This document shows, piece by piece, positions 38,701 through 47,505 of a DNA stretch of 64,000 nucleotides; within the stretch, counting starts at the first letter, position 1, and every line of letters starts with the position of its first letter. Under the pieces are notes generated by a model. It was not told the origin of the DNA. It worked only from the letters and a program-made list of their open reading frames with translations, and did not search any database. The position numbers were made by a program, and so were the translations under genes. This stretch comes from Volvox africanus (lineage: Eukaryota > Chlorophyta > Chlorophyceae > Chlamydomonadales > Volvocaceae). The stretch spans positions 2,646,001-2,710,000 of the forward strand of contig BSDZ01000017.1 in the NCBI GenBank assembly GCA_030268105.1, written 5' to 3'.

Positions 38701-41700
38701 GTTGGTAATCAGCGTGACGCTGCGGATGAGGACTTACAATGTGGAGCTTTGCCTCCGTTGTCATCCAAGCGCAACAACTGGTAAAGTGGCGAAGCCACTG
38801 CCTTAGGCGTCCGGAATATACCACCGGTGAAACAAGCAACTAATGTGTCCTCACGTTCGCTCAATAGCAATTTGCATCCCTACGCATGCGCAATGTCTAA
38901 TTACCCTTGACCCAGTGACGCACCGCAGCCGCTTGCTTCTCTATCTGGGACTGCCTGAAGGATGCTTCCCGCGCCTGCGCCTCCGCCACCATCGCCTGCG
39001 CCTCCCTGTGTTGCACCTCGACCGCCGCCAGCTGTGCCTCAACGCTCCGCAGCTCCTCTGCCGCCGCAACAAAGGCCTCCCGACAGCGGTCGAGATAGCC
39101 ACCCACGGCCAGAGCCTCCTGAGCAAAACATGATCGGTGGATAAGGAGCTTCATGGCGCCAGATCGCTCGCCATCTCAATATCCATGAGGAAGACACCAC
39201 CAGCCCATGCCAGGGTTATTGAGAAGTGCGAGCGTGGGCGATCCATACCAATCCCCCAAACCTACATGGCACCAGCAACCGAAGTACTGACTGACACGCA
39301 CAGATACCGGAGAGCGGATGCAAGCAGCCACACGACAACACGTGCTCAGAGCCGTCAGTGGGTCGCACCTTGTTCAATTGCTCCAGTTCCACTTGCACGG
39401 CCTGATGCTGCTCCCTAGCAGCCGCCATTTCATCCTTGCTGGCGGTGGTGCGGAGCTGTATTTCATCAGCCTGCTGCTGAAGCCCTATACGCAATATTCG
39501 GCCGTCCCTGTTACAGAAATCACATGTGAGTCGGTCAAAGAAAGGCGATGCGTCTGGTGGAAACAGCGGAGTACCCTTTGGCTAGGGAGCCGTCAATAGA
39601 ATGGGGGAATACATCCAATAAGGTGCCTAATTGCCTACGTATAAAGATTAGCAACCAGAAAAGCGTCGCGGGGCCATCGAAAATCCACCTAACTTAATAA
39701 CATCTGCATCAGGATTAAAGTCCAAACAAAGCCTTCGAGTGCGTCAGCAAGCACGATGAGGCAATGTTCCGGTATCTATTACTGGCTCTTGACATTGCGC
39801 CTCCATAGCAGTACAAGGTTGCCCAGGACCCCGCCTGCTAGTCGCACTAACCTTTCCGCTGTCTTTAGTTGCGCTTCCACATCCGCCGCCATGAGCTCCA
39901 CCTGCCGCAACTGCGCCAGCAGCACAAGCACCTGACGCTTGTGGCGCCATTGACCGCTAATGAGCAGCCGCGGTGACATGCGCACACGCATGCCAGCCTG
40001 ACCGACGGGCGCACTGCGGCTGCCTGCAGCTTGCAACCCTGATTCAAGCTCCTGCCCAGGTCCCTCTGCCCTGCGCTGGATTTCAGCCAACAGTATTCCT
40101 GCGGGCCCTGGGGCCCCGGGCCCCAGCAAGAGAGCACCGGCTATGGACAGCACCTTGGATGTGAGGGCCTTGGTCTGCGTCGCTGCCATGTCATTGGTCG
40201 GGGACTGCGACCAAGTGGGCGGGCTGGTGAAACGTAGGAATGAACGTAAGTGCAGGATTTCGTCCGACATGGCCAGCATGTAAGAGCGCGCGGTTGACAG
40301 GAGGCGCTGGATTATTGCCGGCAAGGCGGCGAGGCTGAGCGGCGCAGGCAGCTCGCTTTCGTTCACCACTTTCTCCGCACCCAACGCTGCAGATGTGCGG
40401 GAAAGGAAACAGTCATGTCAAGCTCACTCACAGGATCACCGCACGGGCCAAGTGATAGAGCGCCAGACATAGTTCAGCCAGGCAGGAGTAAACGGTAACG
40501 GTGACACCACATCGGCTCGCAACCTCTCTGTTATTGACGCCGGTCTGGTCCTGACCCACAGTCGCCCAACATCTGGGAACCTGCTTCGCTTGAGAAAGGA
40601 AAAGCACTACGACTTGCATATCGATGAGCCTTAAGGCAACCAACGCGTAGCTATCTGCCGAGGTACTGCAGGATACCGCTCTTACCTGCGGCCGCGCGCT
40701 GACCTGCCAGCTGCCGAATGAGCTGCCTGCACCTGCGAGCGTAAAAGTGCCACACACGCATCGCACGGGCCAGCAGTTGAAGCCCACGACGGCGTGCCAA
40801 CGCGGACTCCCATACGCGCGCCACGGCGCGGCTCACGTGCAGGAAGCGCCAATGCGCCAACGACACCAAAAGCAGTCGCAAGCAGTAGTGTCGCTCCGCG
40901 GCGCTGCGTAGGCGCCCTAAGTGTGCGAGGCGCTGCGCAACGTTTTGCCACGCCCGAAGCAGGCGCCCCATACGTGCTCCGCGGCACGCGTCAAACGCGC
41001 ACCGGAGGGCCGCGTGACGCCGGCATGCCACGTGCCAAGCAAGGAGCCACTGCACGGTACGGCGGGGAGCGAGGCTGTTGCGCAGCTGCGCCTCCAGCTG
41101 CCGCAGCTCGCCGGAGCGGTGCGCAGTGGCCCGCCATGCAGACAGCACACGGCGTGCGTTAAGCCTCCGCCTGCTCCAGTTTATCGAACAATCGTACCAA
41201 ACATGGTGCAGAGTTTAGCACGAATGCAACTTCTTAAGCTGTTGATCCTAGCCGGGAAGAGTGCCAGGGCCACGATGCCATACCGGACCGCCCCCAAGGA
41301 TAGCTGCCTTAGACAGCGCGCCCTATGAGCTGCTCCTACTCCAAAATACCCGACGGCCCCTGGGTCCCATGTCTTTCAAAATCCCCAAAGGCCTTGCCAT
41401 CCGCACCTCGTGGTGATCATAGTATCCACACGGCCCCGCATGATCAGTCGCCCGGCTGCCGCACGCCGCCAGCACTGCAACGCAGCCACCGCCAGCGGTC
41501 CGCCGGTCTCGTGCCGCGACTGCAATAGTTCAAGCAGGCGTGTTCTCACGACCGCGTTTTGCCGCAGTGCTTTCAGCCCCAATTTTAGCCGAAGGCGGTC
41601 TTCAAGCTGCGACAGCAGAGTTGACGTCACTGCAGGGGATGCACCAGAAGCCACGGCCTGCGCGTCAGAGCAGTTACACAGGAGGAGGCAACGGCGTAGG

Positions 41701-43897
41701 CGGGATACTGCTCTACCGTGCGGATAACAGCCAAGGAGTCCGGTAGGGTGAAAGGAACTATCTGCATCGACACAAGCCAACCTTGCCCACTCACTCGCCC
41801 AGTCTCCTATGCCTCCACCGAGCCGAAACAAAAGCACACTTAAATGCCAGCCGTGCGTCGTTTGGAGCAAGGATCCGTCCGGCACTGACCAGCTCATGCA
41901 GACGTGCTAGCCTCGCGCGTGGGATCCCCAGCCGGTTGCCCATGAGGTACGCCTCCACGTGTCTCCGCTCCAGGCGCGCCTCCTGTATCTGCTGTATCAG
42001 CTTGCGCATGTCATGCAGCTCAGCATATCGCTGCTGCCCAGCAATCCTGGCAACGGACTGCAGCCAGGCGCAGCAGGCAGGTCGCAGCGCCTCGATGAAC
42101 CATTCACCCCCCAAGCTGCCACGAGCCGCAAGCATCCGGTCAAAAGGCCACCGACTGTTGTCCATCTTTGGGCCCTGACTCACACCAATACGTGCGTCCT
42201 CCATCGGCGGCTGATGACCACGTGGCACATCCACGGATCGGACGACCGCTTCGAGATGCCTGGACTCTCCGGACATGGACCCAATGTCCTCAGCCGCTCT
42301 TCCATTAGCAGTTGGGCTCCCAGCCCACACTTCTCGCTGTCCACCATGGCCAGGGGGATGCTGGATTGCCATCCCAGAGGGCGTCAGCTCCGTAACACGG
42401 TCCATGAAAGTATTCGTAATGGCTAGGTCCCCGCTCTGATGCTCATGTGCTTCGCTAATAAGCCCCACACATTGGGGGGAGTCCGAGCCCAATGCTAAGC
42501 CCGCTTTGATCCCCGGCAGATTGAGCGAAGCGAGCAGCATGTGCACCTGCTCGAAGGTCGCATCTTGCGAGCCACCAATACTGGTTGGGCATGCGTTACT
42601 GTTGGCAGCTGGGCTCTGAGTGGGGCGATGTGACATCACCGGTGACCTTTCCACAGTCGCCGCTGCTGTTATGCCGACTGCTGTCTCTGTCATCATTGGT
42701 AGCGCCGAAGTTGCCCTCGCAGCCATTGGAAACGTTCGCGTCACACACGGTCTGGGCTTCTCAATTGGAGGTTCAAGCCTGATTCCGGCTGAGCTCGGCT
42801 TGACGAATCCCCATACAGGTGCGCTGGAGGCTGGAGCCGGCATTGCTGATGGGGATGGCCTCTTGCTGGCTGCCTGTGTTGGCATAACTTGCCGCCGATC
42901 CCAACTAGCAGCCGCCGAGGCCGGCCGCTGGACCGCACTGGTATTCGCTGATGCAGGTAGTGGCAGCTCCGCGCCGGTCACGTGCGTCCGTAAATGCTGC
43001 TGCGATCGTGTACCATGTCTTTCTTCGTGCTGTGGTCCTGTTGGCTGTTGTTGCTGCCGTATTGCCAAAGGATGGCGTGGCCCGGCCGACGTGGAAAAAT
43101 GAGAATGGACCTCACCTCCCCGAATTGATGCACAACCTTCGTTATCCATGTCTGCTGCTGCAAATCCTGCGCCACCAGACGGACATGGTGTCAAAGGATA
43201 CCAGACGCTGCTTGCGCAGCTGATCGCCGGCCGCATACGGGCGAGATTGCGGCCCTCAAGCTGGGGACTGACTGGTCCAGCTTCATCACGGCGGCGAAGG
43301 AGTGGTCCCGGACCTTTACATGTCAGATTGATACCGTTGGACTGGGTTGGGTCAAGAGCTGGTATAGAGTTTACGGCTGGTGTGGGATTTTGCGCTGGTA
43401 ATGGTTCTGCAGATGCAGTTTTGGGTTTATCCTGCTGCGGCTGAGGGACCCAGCCGGGATAAGCCTTCGGTTGGGGCTCCGGTGAGTTAGCGTGGCCCTG
43501 AACGGCCCTGAATAACCTGCGCACCACATCCTCGTTTACCTCCCCCAGCCCGCCTCCAGATGAATTAAGCTGCTCTGGGTGGTCGTCAGGGCGCTGCGAT
43601 GGTGGGGACTGCTGGACTGGCGATGCTGAGTTGTAACCCGCACCAGGACCGCGAGCACGGAGGCTGAACGAGACGCTTTTGCGGATGACCTGGGCTTCCG
43701 TGGACTTGTCCTCCAGGGATAGGCGTCTTGAAGCCGGGAGTTGCAGCAACGGTCGAATACCCTGCAGGAACCGACGAAAATTAACCGACCAGCGACCAGC
43801 AGCAAGTATGTCTTGCAGCACGTCGAAGGGCGTACCAACAGGCCGCCACAGGTCCCAGCAAGAGACGCATCGATAGAGGGGAATGCTGGCGAAAATA
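26797..43897 (-). CDS. Giant SFI1-like centrin-binding/coiled-coil protein (basal body type)
   Basis: Minus-strand gene of about 19 exons: 43897-41795, 41712-41407, 41170-40686, 40386-39852, 39507-39369, 39118-~38912, 38680-38414, 38236-37844, 37557-37375, ~37187-35469, 35109-34825, 34627-34503, 34323-34195, 34163-34031, 33761-33579, 33365-33133, 28266-28078, 27961-27087, 27041-26797. Phases agree almost throughout, giving roughly 2,900 residues. Order: Pro/Ser-rich N-terminal ~700 residues; helical repeats with spaced W and R (for example [31 protein letters not shown]); Ala/Glu/Gln coiled coils (exons at 39.5-37.4 kb); a low-complexity 1.7-kb exon; then more SFI1-type repeats ([27 protein letters not shown]). 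SFI1 proteins bind centrin at basal bodies, so a basal-body role is inferred. The start lies at or just above 43897; ATGs at 43944 and 43962 could supply it. The intron 33132-28267 holds the rickettsial block. Confidence 0.82.
28324..28384. repeat. Perfect 25-bp inverted repeat at the rickettsial junction
   Basis: Arms 28324-28348 and 28360-28384 are exact reverse complements around an 11-nt loop. It sits between the algal exon at 28078-28266 and the AT-rich rickettsial block. It could be a bacterial palindrome carried in with the block or a fold-back made during end joining. Confidence 0.9.
28385..28870. other. AT-rich rickettsial-like DNA without a recognised gene
   Basis: Base composition matches the rest of the bacterial block. 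Short open stretches exist on both strands but none is long or familiar enough to name. Confidence 0.5.
28871..29107 (+). pseudogene. traA: Conjugative relaxase/helicase (TraA-like) fragment
   Basis: The plus-strand frame reads [20 protein letters not shown], then [20 protein letters not shown] followed by GELGTI. The pattern of a hydrophobic pair, FTRN and NGxLGTI is that of the helicase part of TraA/MobA relaxases found on Rickettsiales amplified genetic elements and other conjugative elements. Only a small internal piece is left, joined head-on to an iscA fragment on the other strand. The assignment rests on this one motif block. Confidence 0.6.
29126..29305 (-). pseudogene. iscA: HesB/IscA-type iron-sulfur assembly protein fragment
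   Basis: The minus-strand frame reads [20 protein letters not shown], then [20 protein letters not shown] and [14 protein letters not shown], the N-terminal two thirds of an A-type Fe-S scaffold/carrier including the first conserved Cys (in SGGCSG). The second half, with the C-terminal Cys-Gly-Cys motif that completes the cluster site, is absent: the sequence switches to the TraA-like fragment. Upstream, the frame meets a TAG just before the conserved block. It cannot be functional. Confidence 0.82.
29310..29498 (-). CDS. Short bacterial-type frame, possible transposase N-terminus
   Basis: Starts with ATG at 29498 and reads a helical segment, [20 protein letters not shown], before running out of frame near the iscA fragment. 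The leucine-spaced helix resembles the N-terminus of IS66-type transposase genes, but this is weak and the frame is incomplete. Confidence 0.3.
29602..29641. terminator. Bacterial stem-loop, probable terminator or palindromic element
   Basis: Perfect 17-bp arms (29602-29618 and 29625-29641) around a 6-nt loop, in AT-rich bacterial sequence. On the minus strand the stem is followed by a run of short T/A tracts. It could be an intrinsic terminator between converging bacterial genes or a repeated palindrome of the donor genome. Confidence 0.6.
29762..30436 (+). pseudogene. tamB: TamB (translocation and assembly module) C-terminal fragment
   Basis: One frame from 29762 reads the conserved end of the TamB/DUF490 family: [20 protein letters not shown], then [20 protein letters not shown], later [20 protein letters not shown], and the ending [13 protein letters not shown] before TAG. 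TamB spans the periplasm and helps move proteins or lipids to the outer membrane. The frame is broken by TAA at 29897-29899 and TGA at 30008-30010, and the large N-terminal part is missing, so this is a decayed remnant. Confidence 0.9.
30615..32676 (+). pseudogene. ftsY: Signal recognition particle receptor FtsY, broken and split by an insertion
   Basis: Three pieces: the N domain from ATG 30615 ([20 protein letters not shown]) to ~30915; the middle of the G domain in another frame from ~30919 ([18 protein letters not shown], then [15 protein letters not shown]) to 31205; and the C-terminal part from 32436 ([10 protein letters not shown], then [14 protein letters not shown]) to TAG 32674-32676. 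FtsY is the membrane GTPase that receives signal recognition particle. The segment that should hold the P-loop GxxGxGKT is deleted between the first two pieces, together with a frame change. The second and third pieces are separated by a 1,220-bp insertion flanked by a 10-bp direct repeat; without it they join in frame. Confidence 0.93.
31206..32425. mobile_element. 1.2-kb insertion with Gypsy protease-region remnant inside rickettsial ftsY
   Basis: Flanked by the 10-bp direct repeat ATATTTTACT at 31196-31205 and 32426-32435. Inside, 31560-31860 resembles positions ~56457-56750 of the Gypsy element downstream (end of the protease region) at a diverged level, with stops, and the resemblance may continue to ~32080. 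There are no terminal LTRs and no obvious inverted repeats, so it is probably a non-autonomous or internally deleted eukaryotic element that captured retroelement sequence. A duplication of 9-11 bp is typical of Mutator-like transposons. Confidence 0.7.
32821..33045 (+). pseudogene. lysS: Class I lysyl-tRNA synthetase fragment
   Basis: The frame reads [20 protein letters not shown], then [20 protein letters not shown], a characteristic block near the N-terminus of class I (archaeal/spirochaete/alphaproteobacterial type) lysyl-tRNA synthetase. Algae use class II enzymes, so this is a bacterial marker. Both ends are missing: the right end passes directly into algal sequence at 33046. About 75 residues remain of a ~520-residue enzyme. 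Confidence 0.88.
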
Positions 43898-44274
43898 CTG
43901 TCTCAGTCGGTTGATTAACGGGCAGAGCCCAGTGTAGAGAACTCATTAATGCATCACCAGTCACTTGAATCCGTTTGGGGGCCAGGATATAACGGAGTAC
44001 CGTGGGCTTTCCTCATCACCTAGGAAAAGGCAATTCTGAATCTGAAAATAACGCTAGAACCAAGTAAAAGAATTTGTAGATGAGAGCTCACCATGTGAGC
44101 ATGCGCATTGCTTGCTTCAGCAACTGAAACAGCCGTATGGATCCTGGAACCTTGTGAAGTTGGAGCTTCCGTGGGGATGTGGTTGAAGCTTTGTTTATTA
44201 ATAATTTTAACAATTCATATCGTTGGTATTTGAGCCCGTGTGGATTTGTTTACCTTGTTTTTGCTTTAGTCGGA
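43898..44274. promoter_or_regulatory. Divergent intergenic region between the SFI1-like and ClpS-like genes
   Basis: About 0.4 kb separates the first recognised exon of the SFI1-like gene (-) from the ATG of the ClpS-like gene (+), so it must contain both promoters and possibly the true first exon of the SFI1-like gene (minus-strand ATGs at 43944 and 43962). No specific promoter element was identified. Confidence 0.4.
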
Positions 44275-45288
44275 ATGTTTTCCCACTGTGGAACCTTCAA
44301 GAAAGTCGCCAATTGTGGCCGGACCATCGCTGTCCGTCCCTGTAGTCGTTTGCCCCTTAGGGTTCATGCACGCTTTGGAGGCGGCCGCGGTGAGTCGGTT
44401 TGTTTACGTTGTGCGGCTGCTCAGCCACACAATCCTGCTCGGCTATACAATCCTGGTAGTGCGAAGTGGGAAGTGGCCATCGATTAAGGATAGTGTCGCC
44501 ACCAGTTTTATAACTTGGATATGTTGATCTTGTCATCTGCTTTCCATCTGCTGATCATGTTGATGTCACGCCACATCCTGTTGCAACAGCCGTGCGCACG
44601 TGTTCAACGAGTATCAAACTGCACCGCCGGGTTGGGGCGGTTACTCTCCTCCTCGTAACTCCCGAATACCCTCCACATGATAACCCTGAACACGTCATTT
44701 TGTGCTTGAACTGTTGCTTCTCAGGAAATGTGCTGGATCGGCCCGATCTGGACTTGAGTAAGCGCCTGGGTGGATTTGACTTGAGCGACTTCAGCATCGG
44801 TGGATGGATTCCAAGGACTGAGTCGGGTGAGCCTTAGGGAACGGCGATGGATGTTCAAAAGGAACACCGTGACAACACGCACGCGCATTTGACACACCCC
44901 GAGCGTTCATTGTGCGCCACTCTCGCCACAAACTTTCTCAAGATATGGCCGTCATGTCATAGTGCAGTATCGCCCCTGCGTCTTGTGACATTCAGGTCGC
45001 AACGGTGCTGGGCTGGACAAGGACAAGCAATCTCCTCCGGGTGGCGGCAACTACCGGGTGTTGCTGGTTGACAGCCCACAACACTCGGAAAAGGTGGTGG
45101 TCCGGGCAATCTGTACTGTCGTTCCAAGTGCGGACGAAGCGCATGCGAGGAATTGCTATAACACATCCAAACAGTTGGGTATGGCGATCATTACGACGGC
45201 TCTGAAGGAGCATGCTGAATTTTACAGGCAGCAGCTATACACGTTCGGTTGCCGTACTGCAATTGAGCCGGATAACACTGTCGCGTGA
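44275..45288 (+). CDS. ClpS-like N-degron adaptor, probable chloroplast protein
   Basis: ClpS proteins deliver substrates with destabilising N-termini to the Clp protease; in algae and plants they work in the plastid. Three exons (44275-44389, 44725-44826, 44996-45288) with matching phases encode 169 residues. The first ~45 residues are basic and low in acidic residues (MFSHCGTFKKVANCGRTIAV, then RPCSRLPLRVHARFGG), as expected for a transit peptide. The ClpS domain is at the C-terminus: NYRVLLVDSPQHSEKVVVRA, TVVPSADEAHARNC, then ALKEHAEFYRQQLYTFGC and AIEPD. The acidic Asn-Asp-Asp stretch that binds the N-degron in bacterial ClpS is VDSP here, so binding may differ. Head to head with the SFI1-like gene. 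Family identity is good; exact paralogue unknown. Confidence 0.85.
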
Positions 45289-46095
45289 ACTCTGCCGTTG
45301 CTGTTCAGGCGTGTGCTTCAATGATTGTTGCCTCGTCCCTAAAGAATAATACCTTTTGATAATTTTGTTTCTGTGAACGCGGTTGAGGAGCGATCCTCGC
45401 TTATCAAATTTAATATGCATGGCACCGGTGCTACTGTGCGCTGAATGGAGTTGGTAATAGCGAAGTATTTTGTGAAGAGGTGTTCGGGCAACGGTGCATT
45501 TAGCCATGCCCCCTCAAGTAGAGGTTGATATTTATGTTTGGTCGGCGGACCGATGTAGTATTTCCCACAATTGGGATGGCATCGTTGAACTGAATTCTGA
45601 ATTTTCTGTTTGCTTCCTTGCCCTTCCGTGCGTTCGTGTTGCTAACGCAGCGAATGCACTGATTGGATCGGTAATGGCTGGTGTGAAACATCAATTATGT
45701 GAAGCACATATTTGACGCTATAATTGACGCCTTCGCCAGGGCATGCTACTTATTGTGAGGTCCCATGCTGAGCGTATTGTTGCTGGGGCGCGGACATGTG
45801 CGTTTTGGTTGCATGTGATCCTGACAACAGCCTTCGAATAGTTCCGTTGTTAATAGCTCGCGATAAAACTCAGAGAATTCACAATGCTGGCAATAACATG
45901 CTAATCTTGTGGCCCAAACTTTGAAAAAGCCATGTCATAATAACGGCCTGATCGTTCCCACTAAGTGCCTTAGCCAACGAACCACCATCCACGCCCTTTG
46001 CATGGTAATACCCCGTCCACTAACCAACGGGCTCATCAAAGACCGACACCCCGCCCAGTAAGAACTTCACAGGCTAAGGCTCGTGACGAAATTTG
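45289..46095. other. Unassigned stretch after the ClpS-like gene
   Basis: Contains the 3' flanks of the ClpS-like gene (+) and of the unidentified gene at 46096-47505 (-). No exon or repeat was recognised. Confidence 0.45.
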
Positions 46096-47505
46096 TTAAG
46101 GAACCCATGGGTGCGTCTTCGAGTCTTGGTGAGTAACTGAGTCAGCGCGACCAGGGCCGCAAGCACCGGTGGGAATATCCGTGCCATTTGCACTATTGTC
46201 TGCTGGGACGTTATTAGGCAGAATTCGTACTGGCCGTACGCCGGACAACGCCCAAACGCCCGTCTTGGGATTAAAGTACGTCTTGCCAGTAGCAGTCACC
46301 TGGATCAGCACCTGCACGTCAAACCGATGTGTGATTCATTTGAATTCACATGTCAATGCCTTTTACTAAATGCACGAGGCGATGGATGCCACACAGGGGA
46401 AGGAGAAGGGAACTTCGCAACTGTTTTTGTACGCTATCCGTCAGATCATTGCCTTAAATGAAACACAGGACAACGATGATGGCGGAAAGGTCAACTGCTG
46501 TCCGTTATCTGTGTAGGGTAAAGAAAGACGGACTAAGGGGCTTACCTTGGGTGCTGTTTTGCACTTGCTGTCCTTGGGGAACTGCGAAGACATGGCCTGC
46601 GCGGATGACTGACCTTCAAATATGGTAAAGAGCACCCACCGTCCATGCTGTGCGCCAGCGAACACAATTTATTAACTAGGTACTGCCTTGCTGCGGTAGG
46701 TATGGACAGCATTTATCCCCGTGTGATGTGCAAGCTGAACGCCCCAGCGCCGTACATAACCACGAAAGATAGACCACATATGCCGGCACAAGAGTCAAGT
46801 ATGGAGGCGAAATGGCATCGTGGAACCCCCAGTTGGCGTTTCCCACCTTCGCTGCTGTTTGATATGCAAAGAAGCAGGACGACAACGGCGGCCAGCCATG
46901 GGCTCCATACTTTCCAAGTGTCCAGCGCCCAACAGTGTATCGCGTTGTACCATCGTACACAGATACCATCTCTCCCCGTACAGATGCAACAACCTGCGCA
47001 CGACCGGTCGAGTTGATAGCGTTGTAACTTTTTCGCTGATGCGTGGTTTGATGCATGGTGCTGTCAGCTGACTAACCCGAGGGTGACGGGCTGGTGCCTT
47101 TACAACTAAACCCATTTTGTCTTTCATGTTCGCCTCGGCCCATCCTGAAGCATTTAAGCGGGCTGCAAGACGATCTATCGGACTAAATTTTCGCTCTATC
47201 TCGGTGCTTGTCCTAACAATGAAGTTGCGTTACTATACTTCAGTACTTGCATCGCAGCAAGGGGAAAGCTTGCTCAGTGCCGTTGCAAACAATGGATCTT
47301 CCGGATTTCAGGTACAGACTCGCGGGCACACTGTAATAGCACATCGAGGTGGCGGGGACGGAGGGTACCTTATAGAATGTTGCCGGTTCATGAATATCTA
47401 TAGGATGCCATCCATCCTTCTTGGGGATTTGTAGCTCCAGCAAACGCCTTCGACTCAAGAGCGTCGCCTGCTGGGCCTGGCTCAACGCAGAAAACCATGG
47501 CCAGC
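46096..47505 (-). CDS. Unidentified multi-exon protein
   Basis: Exons on the minus strand: ~47505-47369 (SALSQAQQATLLSRRRLLEL, then DGWHPIDIHEPATFYK), 47162-47077 (MGLVVKAPARHPR), 46993-46847 (VRGEMVSVYDGTTRYTVGRW), 46647-46546 (HGRWVLFTIFEGQSSAQAMS) and 46311-46096 (VLIQVTATGKTYFNPKTGVW ... stop). The last four join with agreeing phases and good GT..AG sites, giving at least 182 residues. The junction with the first is uncertain, and any earlier exons were not found. No signal peptide, membrane segment or known domain is evident. The repeated short strand-like segments ending in W or F suggest a beta-rich protein. I do not recognise the family. Confidence 0.6.
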
